Below, one piece after another: positions 46,953-57,733 of a stretch of DNA of 64,000 nucleotides. The first letter of the stretch is position 1, and the number at the start of each line of letters is the position of its first letter. This stretch comes from Pelodera strongyloides (taxonomy: Eukaryota > Nematoda > Chromadorea > Rhabditida > Rhabditidae). The notes beneath the pieces are model-generated. The model had not been told where the DNA came from, did no database searches, and saw only the letters and a list, made by a program, of their open reading frames with translations. A program made the position numbers and the translations under genes. The stretch covers positions 248,001 through 312,000 of the forward strand of contig JAANDG010000060.1 of NCBI GenBank assembly GCA_036852015.1, in the 5' to 3' direction.

Positions 46953-47732
46953 GTCTGAAATGGTTACCCTTTAGAAACCGATTAAAACTCTCAATAAACA
47001 AAGCTAGGGCTAAGTATAAACGTTGCTAACTTCTTATTCTAACACCATATGTTTTCTTTAAAATAAAAACGATACCCTATCTGGTCCACATTCTTCAACA
47101 AACCACAGAACTCACCTAATCTTTTATGTACTCGATGAAACGTATGTTGAAATGTTGTGTATGAGCCATGTACCTATTTAGTTCTCACAACTCTAGCACA
47201 TGTTGTTCAGCTACATATACGTATGTAAAATTGATGACACGCTCATGAAGTGCACAAAAGAAATGAAAAATTCCGCTTCAAGCGAAGTGTAATTTTTTGC
47301 CTAAGCCAAAGCTTTGTTCCTAAGCCTAAGCCTAAGCCTCAGCCTAAAAAAAGAGGACTACTTCCTTACCTTTGTTTCCTAGTGAATGATCCAGCGGATA
47401 ACTTGTCCTTCATTTCGTTTCCTTATATACGGCTGAAAGGCAAAAGCGATTTTTTTCTCCCAGTTTTTCTTTTGTTGAACCTCTGCCGTTCGAAAATGCC
47501 CAGAGCAAATTTCAAGCTCGTGTCAAAACTGAAAATCTTACGAAAAAATACTAATGACAAATGACCGTTACGGAATGTCTTGTTTAGCCTGTGCGATCTG
47601 TGTGTATGTAGTCTATAGTACGCAATAGACAATGCACTTGAACAAGAAACAACGGTACCGTAGAAACTACCGTATGAAGTATTTTGTAGACCGTGCAGTT
47701 CAAAGCACAATGCATACCACAGTATAGTAGGC

Positions 47733-47960
47733 TATCTTATTATATAAAAGAGTAACTGTAGCCTAATTTGCATACCGATGTGCGTTACGAAATGCAAATT
47801 TCCTGTTCGGGTATAAAAAGAGTTTCGCAGCTCAATATCGAAGTATGCATATGTTTCCTATTATGTGAATTTCTTATAATACGTTTGAAACTTTGTATAT
47901 AAGTATGCTCATGCTAAACCAATCATATTTCCATGTAAGTCGCCTCAGGCGGCGTAGCCG
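47733..47960 (+). mobile_element. Helitron-like non-autonomous element, copy 1
   Basis: Starts TCTTATTATATAAAAGAGTA and ends near a perfect hairpin CGCCTCAGGCG followed by GCGTAGCCG. Similar to 52448-52688 over its length, including TTTGCATACCGATGTGCGTT and TTTGTATATAAGTATG. No terminal inverted repeats. The 5' TC start and 3' hairpin fit the Helitron/Helentron pattern, but a CTRR end is not seen. Confidence 0.5.
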
Positions 47961-48055
47961 TCTGGTATATAATAGTATAAGATTGTTTGTGTTTCATCGG
48001 GACCATCCCTCGTATTTGCGATTAAATTTCTTGAAGTAAACTTCCAAGGTTTTCT

Positions 48056-48226
48056 TTTAAAGCGAAATACCGGCTGGTTTTTGAAACGCATAGTTGATAC
48101 TTACCATTCTTACGTATTCATGCTAATTTACTGGAATTAGCTCGATTTTTTTTCTAATTTATGTTCGCTGTATAAGAATGCCGGTGCACTCGATGTGTTT
48201 CAAAAACCGGCCGTTATTTTGCTTGA
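48056..48226. mobile_element. P3 MITE copy
   Basis: TTTTAAAGCGAAATACCGGC, TGGTTTTTGAAACGCAT at left; GTTTCAAAAACCGGCCGTTA, TTTTGCTTGAA at right. Confidence 0.85.
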
Positions 48227-49490
48227 ATTTACTAAATTTTCCTATTCTAATACGTAGTTACCTTACGTGCCCTGATTTATACCCTTGAAAGGCAAAAATT
48301 TTCAATTTTCACGAGACGCATTGCAAGAAACGGCAACTTATTCGCTCTTCCTTTCTTTCCTAAGAAGCTCCGTTCTTTAGAGTTCAAATAATTTTGTGTT
48401 TTGGGTGTAAAGTCTAGTTGCCTTTGACCCTGAAAACGAGTTTTCTTTGCATTGCAAAAGCCGTGACGACATAGGCTCTTTTCAACCACTCGCGTAAAAT
48501 TAGGCAATATTTACGTGAAAAATGAGGACTACGTTAGTTGAGTTACACCCGAGTTTATACCCCTAGATAGTGGTCTCAAAAAGCACCGTAACTAATATAC
48601 TTCAACTGCAGGTTATTTGAGCTAAGTTTTCAATACCTCAACTTACTGAAACGTGAACAAAATGGTTTGTTTGCCAGTGAGATAACCTAAGCCAGCCTCA
48701 TACTGTAGTCTGAAAAGGTCTATCTTAATTTTTGTTGGTTGATATTTTTGAAATCTGTCAAAAATGCCATAAAAGGATGACAAATGTCGTATTTGGAACA
48801 TGAGATACGATCAATCCACGCGTAAAATCGACTGGACTGGAATTGGATAAAGGAAGAGAAATATCGGAAGGTATATATTTTTCCACCAACACAAAGACCA
48901 CGAATTGTGTGGTAGAATAGTATCCGAATCTGAAAATGGTCTCATTATTATAAAAATAATGAGAATAACGTGAAATGAGAAGAATTCATCCTTTGTTCAA
49001 AGGTAACAATATTCAATTACCTTGTCCACAGGTTAGGTGACTAGCCAAATGTAACAACACATAACAATCGCCTTATTGACTTATTGTGAGGACTGTTCAA
49101 TAGCTCAGTAATAAGGTTATTCTTATAAATTGGGGGGCTTCTGAATCATATGTGCTTACTACATGAAGATATGGTAAAACCAGTGTAATGCAACAACTTT
49201 TCGAATAACCAATGAAGAATTATACGCTTGAAGCGTACAACATCAGAAACACATCCCTTACATTACTTAATCATGCTCTGCGGCATATCTAGGTCGTTAA
49301 AAACGTTTCCGCCCAAGAGTTCCCTCACTTTCATAATTAACTTTTCAACTTTTGTTGCGACAACTTCAGAGGTTAGATGCTTTTTTTTGGTTTAGTATAT
49401 CACTATGTTCAATTAGTAGCACTTTAGTAGTACCTTAGCATCACCTTAAAATCGGATACTTCCTAGTATTATACTAGTATCACTTCAGCA

Positions 49491-52400
49491 ATGTCCGATA
49501 CTGTGGATGTAAACGAGCTTATAATGAAATTGCTGAACGTTGGACTGCCCGAAAAAGGAATGACAAAAACGGTCTCCGAGGGAGAATTGGTGGCTTTATG
49601 CGGTAAGTTTTACGCATTTTTACTATGATTTATAATCTTTTCCGGACTGATCTCACTTGGAGGTTCTTTGGTCGATCATCGACCATTGTAGACGTATGTG
49701 ACATTGGCCACTGTATGAAACCTGCTTCCTTTCCACAAAGTGAGCCGCGACTGCGCCGTATTACCGCCGCACACCCTTTTCGCGCCAATTTCCGCAGTGG
49801 ACCCGCGTGATCTTGTATGCAGTGCAAAAAAATGGGCAGAGAAAGAGTATATTTACTGTCCGCCGGTTTTTTTTTGTTCTAAATTTTTTTTGTCGGATCT
49901 TTGAAATGGGTCAGATTCAGCTTGAATACTTGTGAAAGCGAGCAATTACCAATTATCATAATAATTACCATACAAATTAAATTTCAGCCCAGGCGAAGGA
50001 GCTCTTCATGTCCCAGGGTTCCCTTGTTGAGATCGATCCTCCAGTTAAGATCTGTGGGGACACCCATGGACAGTACCCAGATGTGCTGAGACTCTTCAAT
50101 CGGGTAATTGGCTAATTAGCAAGTAATTAGCGATACAGTAACCATAATTACACATGCTGCTCAAAAAATGAACATGAATAACGTGCAGGTTCTCATTTTT
50201 TTGCTAAAACACTGGGTATTCGTATAAATCTAAAAAGTGGCTACATTCTTTGTTAAAACTTTGTGAGCCGATTAAATAGTACAAGGATCACATCTAATCT
50301 AATAATTATTAAATATTCCTCACTCTCCAACCTACCAGAATCGGGCGGAAGACTTGAGTGGTTCATATTTATACAGTTCTTTTTTCGAAGGCAACTTTTA
50401 ACAGGGCGGCTTCCCTCCCACCTCCAACTATCTCTTTCTTGGCGATTACGTGGACAGAGGAAAGCAGAATGTCGAAGTTATCACTCTTCTCTTTTGTTAT
50501 AAGGTAAGGTATTGGATGTGACACTTCTACGCTGCCGAAACTCGGATAGTGCCCAGCAAACTCCTGGCGCGAGAATTGCGCGCGGCGACAGTACGAAAGT
50601 GGGAAAATTCATGCGGTACCAGATGCCAAGGGTGCGCCGCCCAATCTCTGCCTAGTTTTTGCGAACTGAGAACTTGGCGACAGTTTCGCGAAGACTGGGC
50701 AAGGGGCGCGGCGCGATATAGGTGCATCTCTTTTTCGCAGCGCACCATCACAGCTTCGCGCGCAAGTACGCACATCCGCCACACGTTTAAGTATTGTTCG
50801 GCGTAAATTCGTCATTCTACCGTGAATATTACAGAATCGCGTGCCTGCAGGTTTACGTCAACTTTACGAAGTTTATCTCTTAGGTAAGATACCCGAAGAA
50901 CTTCTTCCTGCTCCGTGGCAACCATGAATGTTCAACGGTGAACAGAGTCTACGGATTCTACGAAGAGTGCAATCGACGATTCCAGAGCACACGACTGTGG
51001 CAGGCGTACCAGGTGCGAGCCTTGTTTTATTAAAGCGAAATGCCGGCCCGTTTTTGAAACACAGCGAGTACACCAGCATTCTTATGCAGCTTATGCAAAT
51101 GAACATAAATTGGAATAAAAAATCGAACTAAATTCGAGCAAATTTGCATAATTACGTAAGAATTGAGCTATCCACGACACGTTTCAAAAACCGGCCAGTA
51201 GTTCGCTTTAATAGAAAAAAATGTGTACCTACAGGTCAATTTGTCGAGTGAAAGTTGCTTTGTTTATTGAGGAAGAAAGATAGGAACTTCCCGAATAGAA
51301 ATGTTTACATACAAAATTACTTGTAATCATTATCGGTATAGAACTGTGCATTATTGTATCAATTGTGAAACATTTTATTTTGAGGGCTAGGCGCGATACT
51401 AGTACCTTTATGATATTTATACTAACAAACAATTTAACATTGCAGGATGCTTTCAATTGTATGCCATTGTCGGGCCTCGTGGCCGACAAAATCCTGTGCA
51501 TGCACGGCGGGCTGTCTCCTCTTTTGAAAAATCTAGATCAACTCAGACAGGTGCAGAGGTAATTAATCAATAATATCATAATTATCACTCAATCATTCCG
51601 TCAAACATTTATCTAAAAATCACCTTACTTATTGTTAGTCACGTCATCCTATCGCCTTTCCTTAGTTTAGTTAGTACTATAAACCATGATTAAACCTAAA
51701 AACAATATTATTATTATATTGATCGCAAGAGCAATCAAAATGGGATGATCAAGCGTGTTACTATTGTTTTCAAAGATTGTATACGTAGTGAGTTCAGTTA
51801 TTTGTGCTTGAATGCCCTCAACGTGAAACTTCGCCTTCGTCGCCCACCATTTGTAGGGTACGCGGCGGGGCGGCGGCCCCAGTTTCGCGCCTGCGGTGCG
51901 CCGGGTGCACAGACACAACTTTAACCAGATATATACGTTATTTACATAGATTGAATGATTTATCGATTGCAGACCAACCGAAGCAACCGGACAAACCCTT
52001 GAGATGGATTTGCTTTGGGCAGATCCGGTGATGAACCTCACTGGATTCCAGGTCTCATATCGCTTTGTTGAAATAATTTTCAGAAGTTCTCGAATCTCGC
52101 CTTTTAGAAAATGTATATCACATTCAATATATTATTCTAAACGAAACTTATAGCTAATGCTAATGTTCCAACCAAAGCACGATGCGAATGAAAATTGCTT
52201 TCGAAGGCGATAATCAATTTTTTCCAAGTCTTTCTCGTTATAGTGATTTTTTTTATGCTAGGTGATTTCGACACTATCACAATCTTCCTGAATATTGTAT
52301 TCATTTTTTTTTTGTAATTTTAGGCAAACATGCGTGGCGCTTCGTGGGGTTTCGGAGCCGATATTGTACAGAATATGTGCAATGGACTTGGAATCGACTT

Positions 52401-54360
52401 GGTAAGATAAGGAATTAATATAGAATATTAAAAAATAGCATCAATTATCTTATTATATAAAAGAGTAACTGTAGCCTAATTTGCATACCGATGTGCGTTA
52501 CGGAAATGCAAATTTTCGACAACAGTTCCGCGTGTTCGGGCATAAAAAGAGTTTCGCAGCTCAATATCGAAATGCAATTGTTTCATATTATGTGAATTTC
52601 TTACGATACGTTTGAAACTTTGTATATAAGTATGCCCATGCTAAACCAATCATATTTCCATGTAAGTCGCCTCAGGCGGCGTGAGCCGAATGGTTACATA
52701 TAAAGATACTATGCGTTAAAGCGAAATGCTAGCCTCTTTGGAAAATTTGCATATGATAAGCAAATCCTATGTATCCTATGCTAATTTTGTACGAGCGTCC
52801 ACGGCAATCGTACAAAATTAGCATAGGCATAGGATACATAGGATTTGCTTATCATATGCTAATTTTCCAAAGGGGCTAGCATTTCGCTTTAAGATTATTA
52901 TAGTTGCTATGCAAATTAGTTCAGATCGCTCGTGCTCACCAAGTGGTCCAGGATGGATATGAGTTCTTTGCGAATAGACGGTGAAATAATTATACAATTT
53001 AGATATTTAAATATTATTTTGTATATCGATCTTGGAACTTACATAATCTCAGCACACACCAGCTCTCATTTTTTATATAAAACGCTAAACTAGTAAATGT
53101 TTGTTTACCCGTGCATGTTTTTTTTTCAATGAACACGTCATTGATACTAGACATAAAACAACTTGTTAATTGATTAGCCTGGCTTTGCTGGTAAACTTGT
53201 TAGGAAAATAATTAATAATTAATATATTAATTATAATAAAATTAAAAAAAACTTAACAAAATTAAGAAAATTAAGAAAATTAAGAAAATTTAGAAAATTA
53301 ATAAAATAATAATTAATATATTTAGCCTCGTCACAATATTCTCGGCGCCGCATTACTGTGGACAATTTGATAATGCAGCCGCTATGATGGTAGTAGACGA
53401 TAATCTACAGGTTAAATAGTTTATTTCGGCCTTATTTAAGAATTATATTTAAAGCGAAATACCGGCCGGTTTTTGAAACGCATTGCGTACGCCTGCTTTC
53501 TTATGCTATGCAGCTTACGCAAATGAACATAAATTATAATAAAAAATCGAGCTAAATTCGAGCAATACATAAATACGTAAGGATTCAGTTATCCACGATG
53601 TGTTTCAAAAACCTGCCAGTATTTCGCTTTGAAAGGTTTTTGTCCTTTTGATATCCACTCACTGGCTACTGTAAGGTCAGAAAACGGGTGGCGTGTTCAA
53701 TTTATATCAAATTTCCAATTTTCTTTCTTTTTTTCCGTCATACTGGAACTACCACTGTATTCTGTGCTTTGTTAAAGCGAAATACCACCCGGTTTGGGGT
53801 TTTTTCACCAAAAATAGTTTGAAAAAAGTTATAAACGAAAATAAACATAAAAACACAAACAAATAAGTGCATCTTGCACAAAAATGTTCTCAAACAACCA
53901 TATTTTGCGATTTTGTATGGGAAAATTCGCTTCAGGCGATTTGCCGATTTTAATACTAGCACGGCCATGGAAAAATCGAGGGATGGCCTTTTCAAATTAT
54001 AACGCACTCCGCAGCATCCAAATGACGAAATGTTGACAAAATATTTTGAATTTTGCTAGTAAAAGTCCAAAAATGCACATTTTGAAAACGGCGGTAAACG
54101 CACGGTTGTTTACTCCTCCTCTTTTCGTATTTTTTTGTTGAGACCGACCGCTAATTCGCTTTAATGGCTGAGTTAGAAATCAATAACAAAAATAGTTCGC
54201 GTAATAGATAATAAAAAATAGAATAAAAAGTAATAAAAATAGAAAATAAATAAATCCTAGTTAAAAATATAATAAATATTTTCAGTGTTCGTTCGAGATA
54301 CTGCGTCCGACGCTTGGAAAAGCACAGACAAAAGTTGTTCAAACGGCTGGGAAAGATTAA
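49491..54360 (+). CDS. Serine/threonine protein phosphatase, PP1 class
   Basis: Metal-dependent PPP-family phosphatase. Exons are 49491-49602, 49988-50103, 50405-50503, 50884-51012, 51446-51558, 51973-52051, 52324-52401, 52925-52980, 53326-53410 and 54286-54360. Phases match throughout, giving about 313 residues, close to PP1. Signature motifs are present: [14 protein letters not shown] (GDxHG), [36 protein letters not shown] and [14 protein letters not shown]1-type wording (CSFEILRP near the end, FYEECNRRF) favours PP1 over PP2A. Deviations from ordinary PP1 include GDTHG for GDIHG and SAPHYC for SAPNYC, typical of fast-evolving paralogues such as the nematode sperm-enriched GSP-3/4-like group, though that placement is inference. 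The ATG is two bases after CACTTCAG. Introns hold MITEs and a Helitron-like copy. Confidence 0.92.
50530..50800. mobile_element. GC-rich insertion in phosphatase intron 3
   Basis: GC-rich against an AT-rich intron, with AATTGCGCGCGGCGACAGTA and GGGCGCGGCGCGATATAGG. The TTGCGCGCGGC core recalls the terminal repeat of the elements at 27777 and 28577. A similar patch occurs at about 51840-51905 in intron 5. Confidence 0.5.
51030..51211. mobile_element. P3 MITE in phosphatase intron 4
   Basis: TTAAAGCGAAATGCCGGCCC, GTTTTTGAAACACAG at left; GTTTCAAAAACCGGCCAGTA, GTTCGCTTTAA at right. Starts 18 bases after the exon 4 donor. Confidence 0.85.
52448..52688 (+). mobile_element. Helitron-like non-autonomous element, copy 2
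   Basis: Same ends and hairpin as copy 1 (CGCCTCAGGCG then GCGTGAGCCG), with an extra ~15 bp around TTCGACAACAGTTCCGCG. Located in phosphatase intron 7, directly before a P2 palindrome. Confidence 0.5.
52716..52892. mobile_element. Near-perfect palindrome, family P2, copy 2
   Basis: TTAAAGCGAAATGCTAGCCT ... AGGGGCTAGCATTTCGCTTTA-type mirror. Very similar to the copy in the DM gene intron 1, with the central GTACGAGCGTCCACGGCAAT loop reversed relative to it. In phosphatase intron 7. Confidence 0.9.
53448..53633. mobile_element. P3 MITE in phosphatase intron 9
   Basis: TTTAAAGCGAAATACCGGCC, GGTTTTTGAAACGCATTG at left; GTTTCAAAAACCTGCCAGTA, TTTCGCTTTGAAA at right. Confidence 0.85.
53772..54165. 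mobile_element. Longer TTAAAGCGAAAT element
   Basis: Begins TTAAAGCGAAATACCACCCG and ends GACCGCTAATTCGCTTTAA, about 393 bp apart. Its interior is unlike P3. It shares only the terminal ~13 bases with P2 and P3 and may be a separate non-autonomous lineage. Confidence 0.55.
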
Positions 54361-54379
54361 TTGAAGAGAGTAAAATATT

Positions 54380-54385
54380 AATAAA
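54380..54385 (+). terminator. Poly(A) signal for the phosphatase
   Basis: AATAAA 20 bases after the TAA stop, followed by a T run. The 3' UTR would be very short. Confidence 0.55.
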
Positions 54386-54518
54386 TATTTTTTATTGAAT
54401 GCGAAATTAAAAGAACAGCTCATATACGTTGTTGAAGGGATCCTTTTTGATTTTCAGAATAGTAGGCAGAGGTGGGAGGGCTGAAATTCCGCACAGTGAG
54501 TAAATAATTGTAGTTACA

Positions 54519-54670
54519 TTAGCCCGTATTCTCGGGTCGACGGGAATGGTCCGTTTGGGAGCTCATTCGTATGCAAATTTTTCCTCCAGCTAGTCTAGAT
54601 AGTCGAGAAATTTGCATACAAAGGATTTCCCAAACGGAACGTTTCCGTCGACCCGAGAATACGGGCTAAT
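54519..54670. mobile_element. Palindromic element, family P6
   Basis: Left arm ATTAGCCCGTATTCTCGGGT, CGACGGGAA; right arm TTTCCGTCGACCCGAGAATA, CGGGCTAAT. Inner arms also pair (TTTGCATAC, CCGTTTGGGA). About 150 bp, single copy here. Confidence 0.88.
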
Positions 54671-55340
54671 ATGATTATGGGGTCTACAGGTATGCTGAAA
54701 ATTTACCGTATTTTGGAACTACATGTACATGGGAATATTTTTTAATGCTCACATTATATATGCAGATTTCGTGCAGAAATGGGGTATTGACAGAATCACA
54801 CCATTTTTTGGGATACTTGTAGCCCCTATTATAGTTTACAAATAAAACGAATTATTTCAGTCAACTGAATAAGTTCAAAGAAACTTCTTGAATTGTGCCT
54901 TACCACTGCGTTTATCTCCATTTTAGCGGCTAAATTTGACGTGATTCAGCTAATTGTTTGCTAATAAGTAGTCTTCATCAGTGCATTTTCTAATCAATTT
55001 CTCATCTTACTGTAAGTATAAATGAAACATGTTTACCCTTTTCCTCCTTAACTTTTGATTGGACACCAAAAGCGCGATTATGACTGGATGTGAGAGAATC
55101 TGAAACTAAAGTCTGTTAATTCTACCTTTTCCAAAATATCAATATTGCGTATTTGTAGCTTAATTGGCTTAATATAACATACACGTCACTCAAGTTGTGG
55201 AGAACTTTATTCATACATATACTATAAACTCAAGCTTATCGTTGCATGTGGCTTAATTTGCCAACCTATCATCATTTTATATGATGCACACTTTATATTA
55301 TACATAATGTGTCAATTAATTATTATTATTATTTTTACTA
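54671..55340. other. Intergenic AT-rich stretch
   Basis: No exon or recognised repeat seen. Downstream of both the phosphatase (plus strand) and gene H (minus strand), so it contains their convergent 3' ends. Confidence 0.4.
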
Positions 55341-55975
55341 TTAGCCCCTGTACTCCGGATCATTACAAAAGTATCGTACTTGTTTGTGAAATTGGTATGT
55401 ACCCTGTCCATGGTTTGACGCATATTTTGTAGAATAATACTGCACCAATTTCCCCACCACTATCTCCGCATCCTCCTCCGCCACTGCTTTCCACAACCGT
55501 GTCATGTTGTGTTGATTGGTACGAATCCGGGCCTTGGTCCAGAATGGGTACAGGATTTAAAGAAGGTCCAGATTGGTATGTACCCTGTCCATGGGCCTGT
55601 GGTCCCAGCGGATAGCCACCATAAGTAGGGTAGCTGTTTGAGGGAACGGCGTAACCGCCATAACCATAGCTAGGCGCTTTCGAGCAACAAGGGCAGCACG
55701 GCGGAGGTGGGCACTGTGGACAGCAGCATGGTGCAGCACAACATTTTGGAGCCGGACAGCAGCAAGAACCGCTGAATCACTGCTGGTGTATCTCAAACAA
55801 ATTCGGCAAATGTCGTTCAGATTCAATAAACAGTTGAACTTGGCCTTGCATTTACATTTGGTGTTTAAGTTTCTGTATATATGTGTACATTTTTGTGAAT
55901 AATTCAATTCTTGTCCAAAATAACTCACCCAAAGGGTAGAAAGAAAGCATTAGATAGAACATATAGTAAAGACAT
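55341..55975 (-). CDS. Secreted Cys/Pro/Tyr-rich protein H, tail possibly frameshifted
   Basis: Exon 1 (55975-55929) encodes MSLLYVLSNAFFLPFG, a short signal peptide. Exon 2 starts at 55771 with GSCCCPAPKCCAAPCCCPQC and continues PPPPCCPCC, then Tyr-Gly-rich YGYGGYAVPSNSYPTYGGYP. The uninterrupted frame ends at 55363 (151 residues). An internal duplication codes HGQGTYQ first in this frame and, 180 bp later, in the +1 frame. The +1 frame reads on as QFHKQVRYFCNDPEYRG to a stop at 55343-55341. A one-base deletion or sequencing error near 55430 would explain this. Composition resembles nematode Cys-rich cuticle-associated secreted proteins; no named domain is assigned. ATG context shows GAATTTAG about 13 bases upstream. 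Confidence 0.68.
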
Positions 55976-56852
55976 TATTAGGAAGGTTCTAAATTCAGTC
56001 CGCGTAGTTCCTTTTGACATTTGGTCTAAACACATCATGCAGACCTTTACTCGTATTGCTGACATAGTTATGTTTTACGTAGATCCAATAATTTTTCTTG
56101 AACGTTTACCAATCTAGCTAACAAGATTAGCAAGTCCATGTATAATTTTATAAAAAGTCAAATATAAAACTATGTATAAGTATAGATAATAAGTATATGT
56201 ATAAAAAGCCAAAACGATAAAAAAAGCTTGCATTCATTTTGCGCAAGCTAAATCTTCACAACTTTTTGGGTGACTTATATTCACGAGCTACTGTAGAACT
56301 AGTCAACATTAGTGCATACTTTCGTGAGTTTTTGTTTCTTATGGCTTATGTTTAGGTTTCACTAGACTTGTTACACTTGTTACTAAAACATCATCGCGCT
56401 GCCAAACAATATGTAATTTGGGTAAATCTGGATTAACCAGAACATTAATAATTCCTGAATACCCGCACAAGCTTACTCAATGTTTATAAAGGTTAGGATT
56501 TAGCGCGTTAGACTTTCTCAATAATCTACCCTTATTCAATTATAACTTTTCTTTCAGTTTTCCTATTATTCTATATCTATTGCATTATAACTATTATAAC
56601 TTATAATTATGTTTTTCTACTCCATATCATACTGTTAAATTTTTTCACTTGAAGTGCTTTTGTAATTCATTCAATTTCAATCCCATTAGATAGCGTCTGG
56701 AATACTAAACATATTGTATTTGTAACATTTCGGTGCATTAGTTTTAACGATGAGTAGCAAAAAAAAAACTATTTTTTGAACAAAACTCTCCACTCTCACC
56801 TTCTCTATATCTCTATTTTTCATTACGTCGCTCTTTATTTTTCTCTCTTGCT

Positions 56853-56855
56853 CGT

Positions 56856-56912
<57 letters not shown>
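56853..56912. repeat. CT microsatellite
   Basis: (CT)n with a CACTCTCCCT interruption, about 60 bp. Not directly before a recognised gene. Confidence 0.9.
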
Positions 56913-56913
<1 letters not shown>

Positions 56914-57559
56914 ATTATTATTATCACAATTTATGCGATATGCGCAAAGCGTTTCGTTATGGTGTGTTTTCAAGGATTTTCGCTAAATCCCTTGGCTAAC
57001 AATAAGACCGGTTTCGCCTGCTAGCCTACGTAGATTTCCCTTATAAATTCAACTTTAAACTCATTTCCTATTTCTCCGAATAAAAGAGATATATAACCGG
57101 GGACAGGATCTTCTCTTTCTATTCGTGCACAATAACAGACAAGCATAGCAGAACTGGACTTTTGAGGTTTCCCTTTGCAAAATAGAGGACAGGCTAGGCT
57201 TGCACTTAATTATTAATAGTACTTCCGTGTCCAACATTTACAGACATTTAAAAGATGATAATTAAGATTAAGGAAAAGTAACTGCGCTGGGCGGGATTGT
57301 GTCCCTTCGTTTGATAATTTCTACGGCGGAAGTACAGACTTATTGCGAAACTTTTGCGCTGCCAAGGTAGTCGGCATCTATTGAAAAAAGGCAATGCAAT
57401 GATTATTTTCTCCTTTGCTTTCCGATATTCAGCTCGAAACAGAGTATTATTTCCTGCTAGAATGCTTTGTACTGAAGTATTTCAACTTGAAACGGAAATT
57501 TGTAGCATTCCGGGCTCGGTTTATGCTGTATGCTGCCATAAAGTTCAAACTTTACAACA

Positions 57560-57579
57560 GTAGTAGTAGTAGTAGTAGT
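57560..57579. repeat. (GTA)n microsatellite
   Basis: Six to seven GTA units in a row. Confidence 0.9.
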
Positions 57580-57733
57580 GCAACAAAGAAATAGCAAATA
57601 AGAAATATTTATATAATAATAATATTATAGTATCTCCATCCCTGATATGTACAAAACAAGATCCACCGTCGTCAGTTATGGCGTAAACAATCAACGAATG
57701 AAAATAATTAGGACGATAAATTAGTGCTTGAAT

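Larger units (their letters stand above)
46953..49490. other. Region between gene E and the phosphatase
   Basis: No coding exons recognised. Contains a Helitron-like copy (47733-47960) and a P3 MITE (48056-48226). A CCTAAGCCTAAGCCTAAGCC run at about 47320-47345 resembles the nematode telomere hexamer TTAGGC (complement GCCTAA). Confidence 0.45.
55976..57733. other. Intergenic stretch between genes H and F
   Basis: AT-rich. Contains a CT microsatellite (56853-56912) and a TAG trinucleotide repeat (57560-57579). No exons recognised. Confidence 0.45.
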
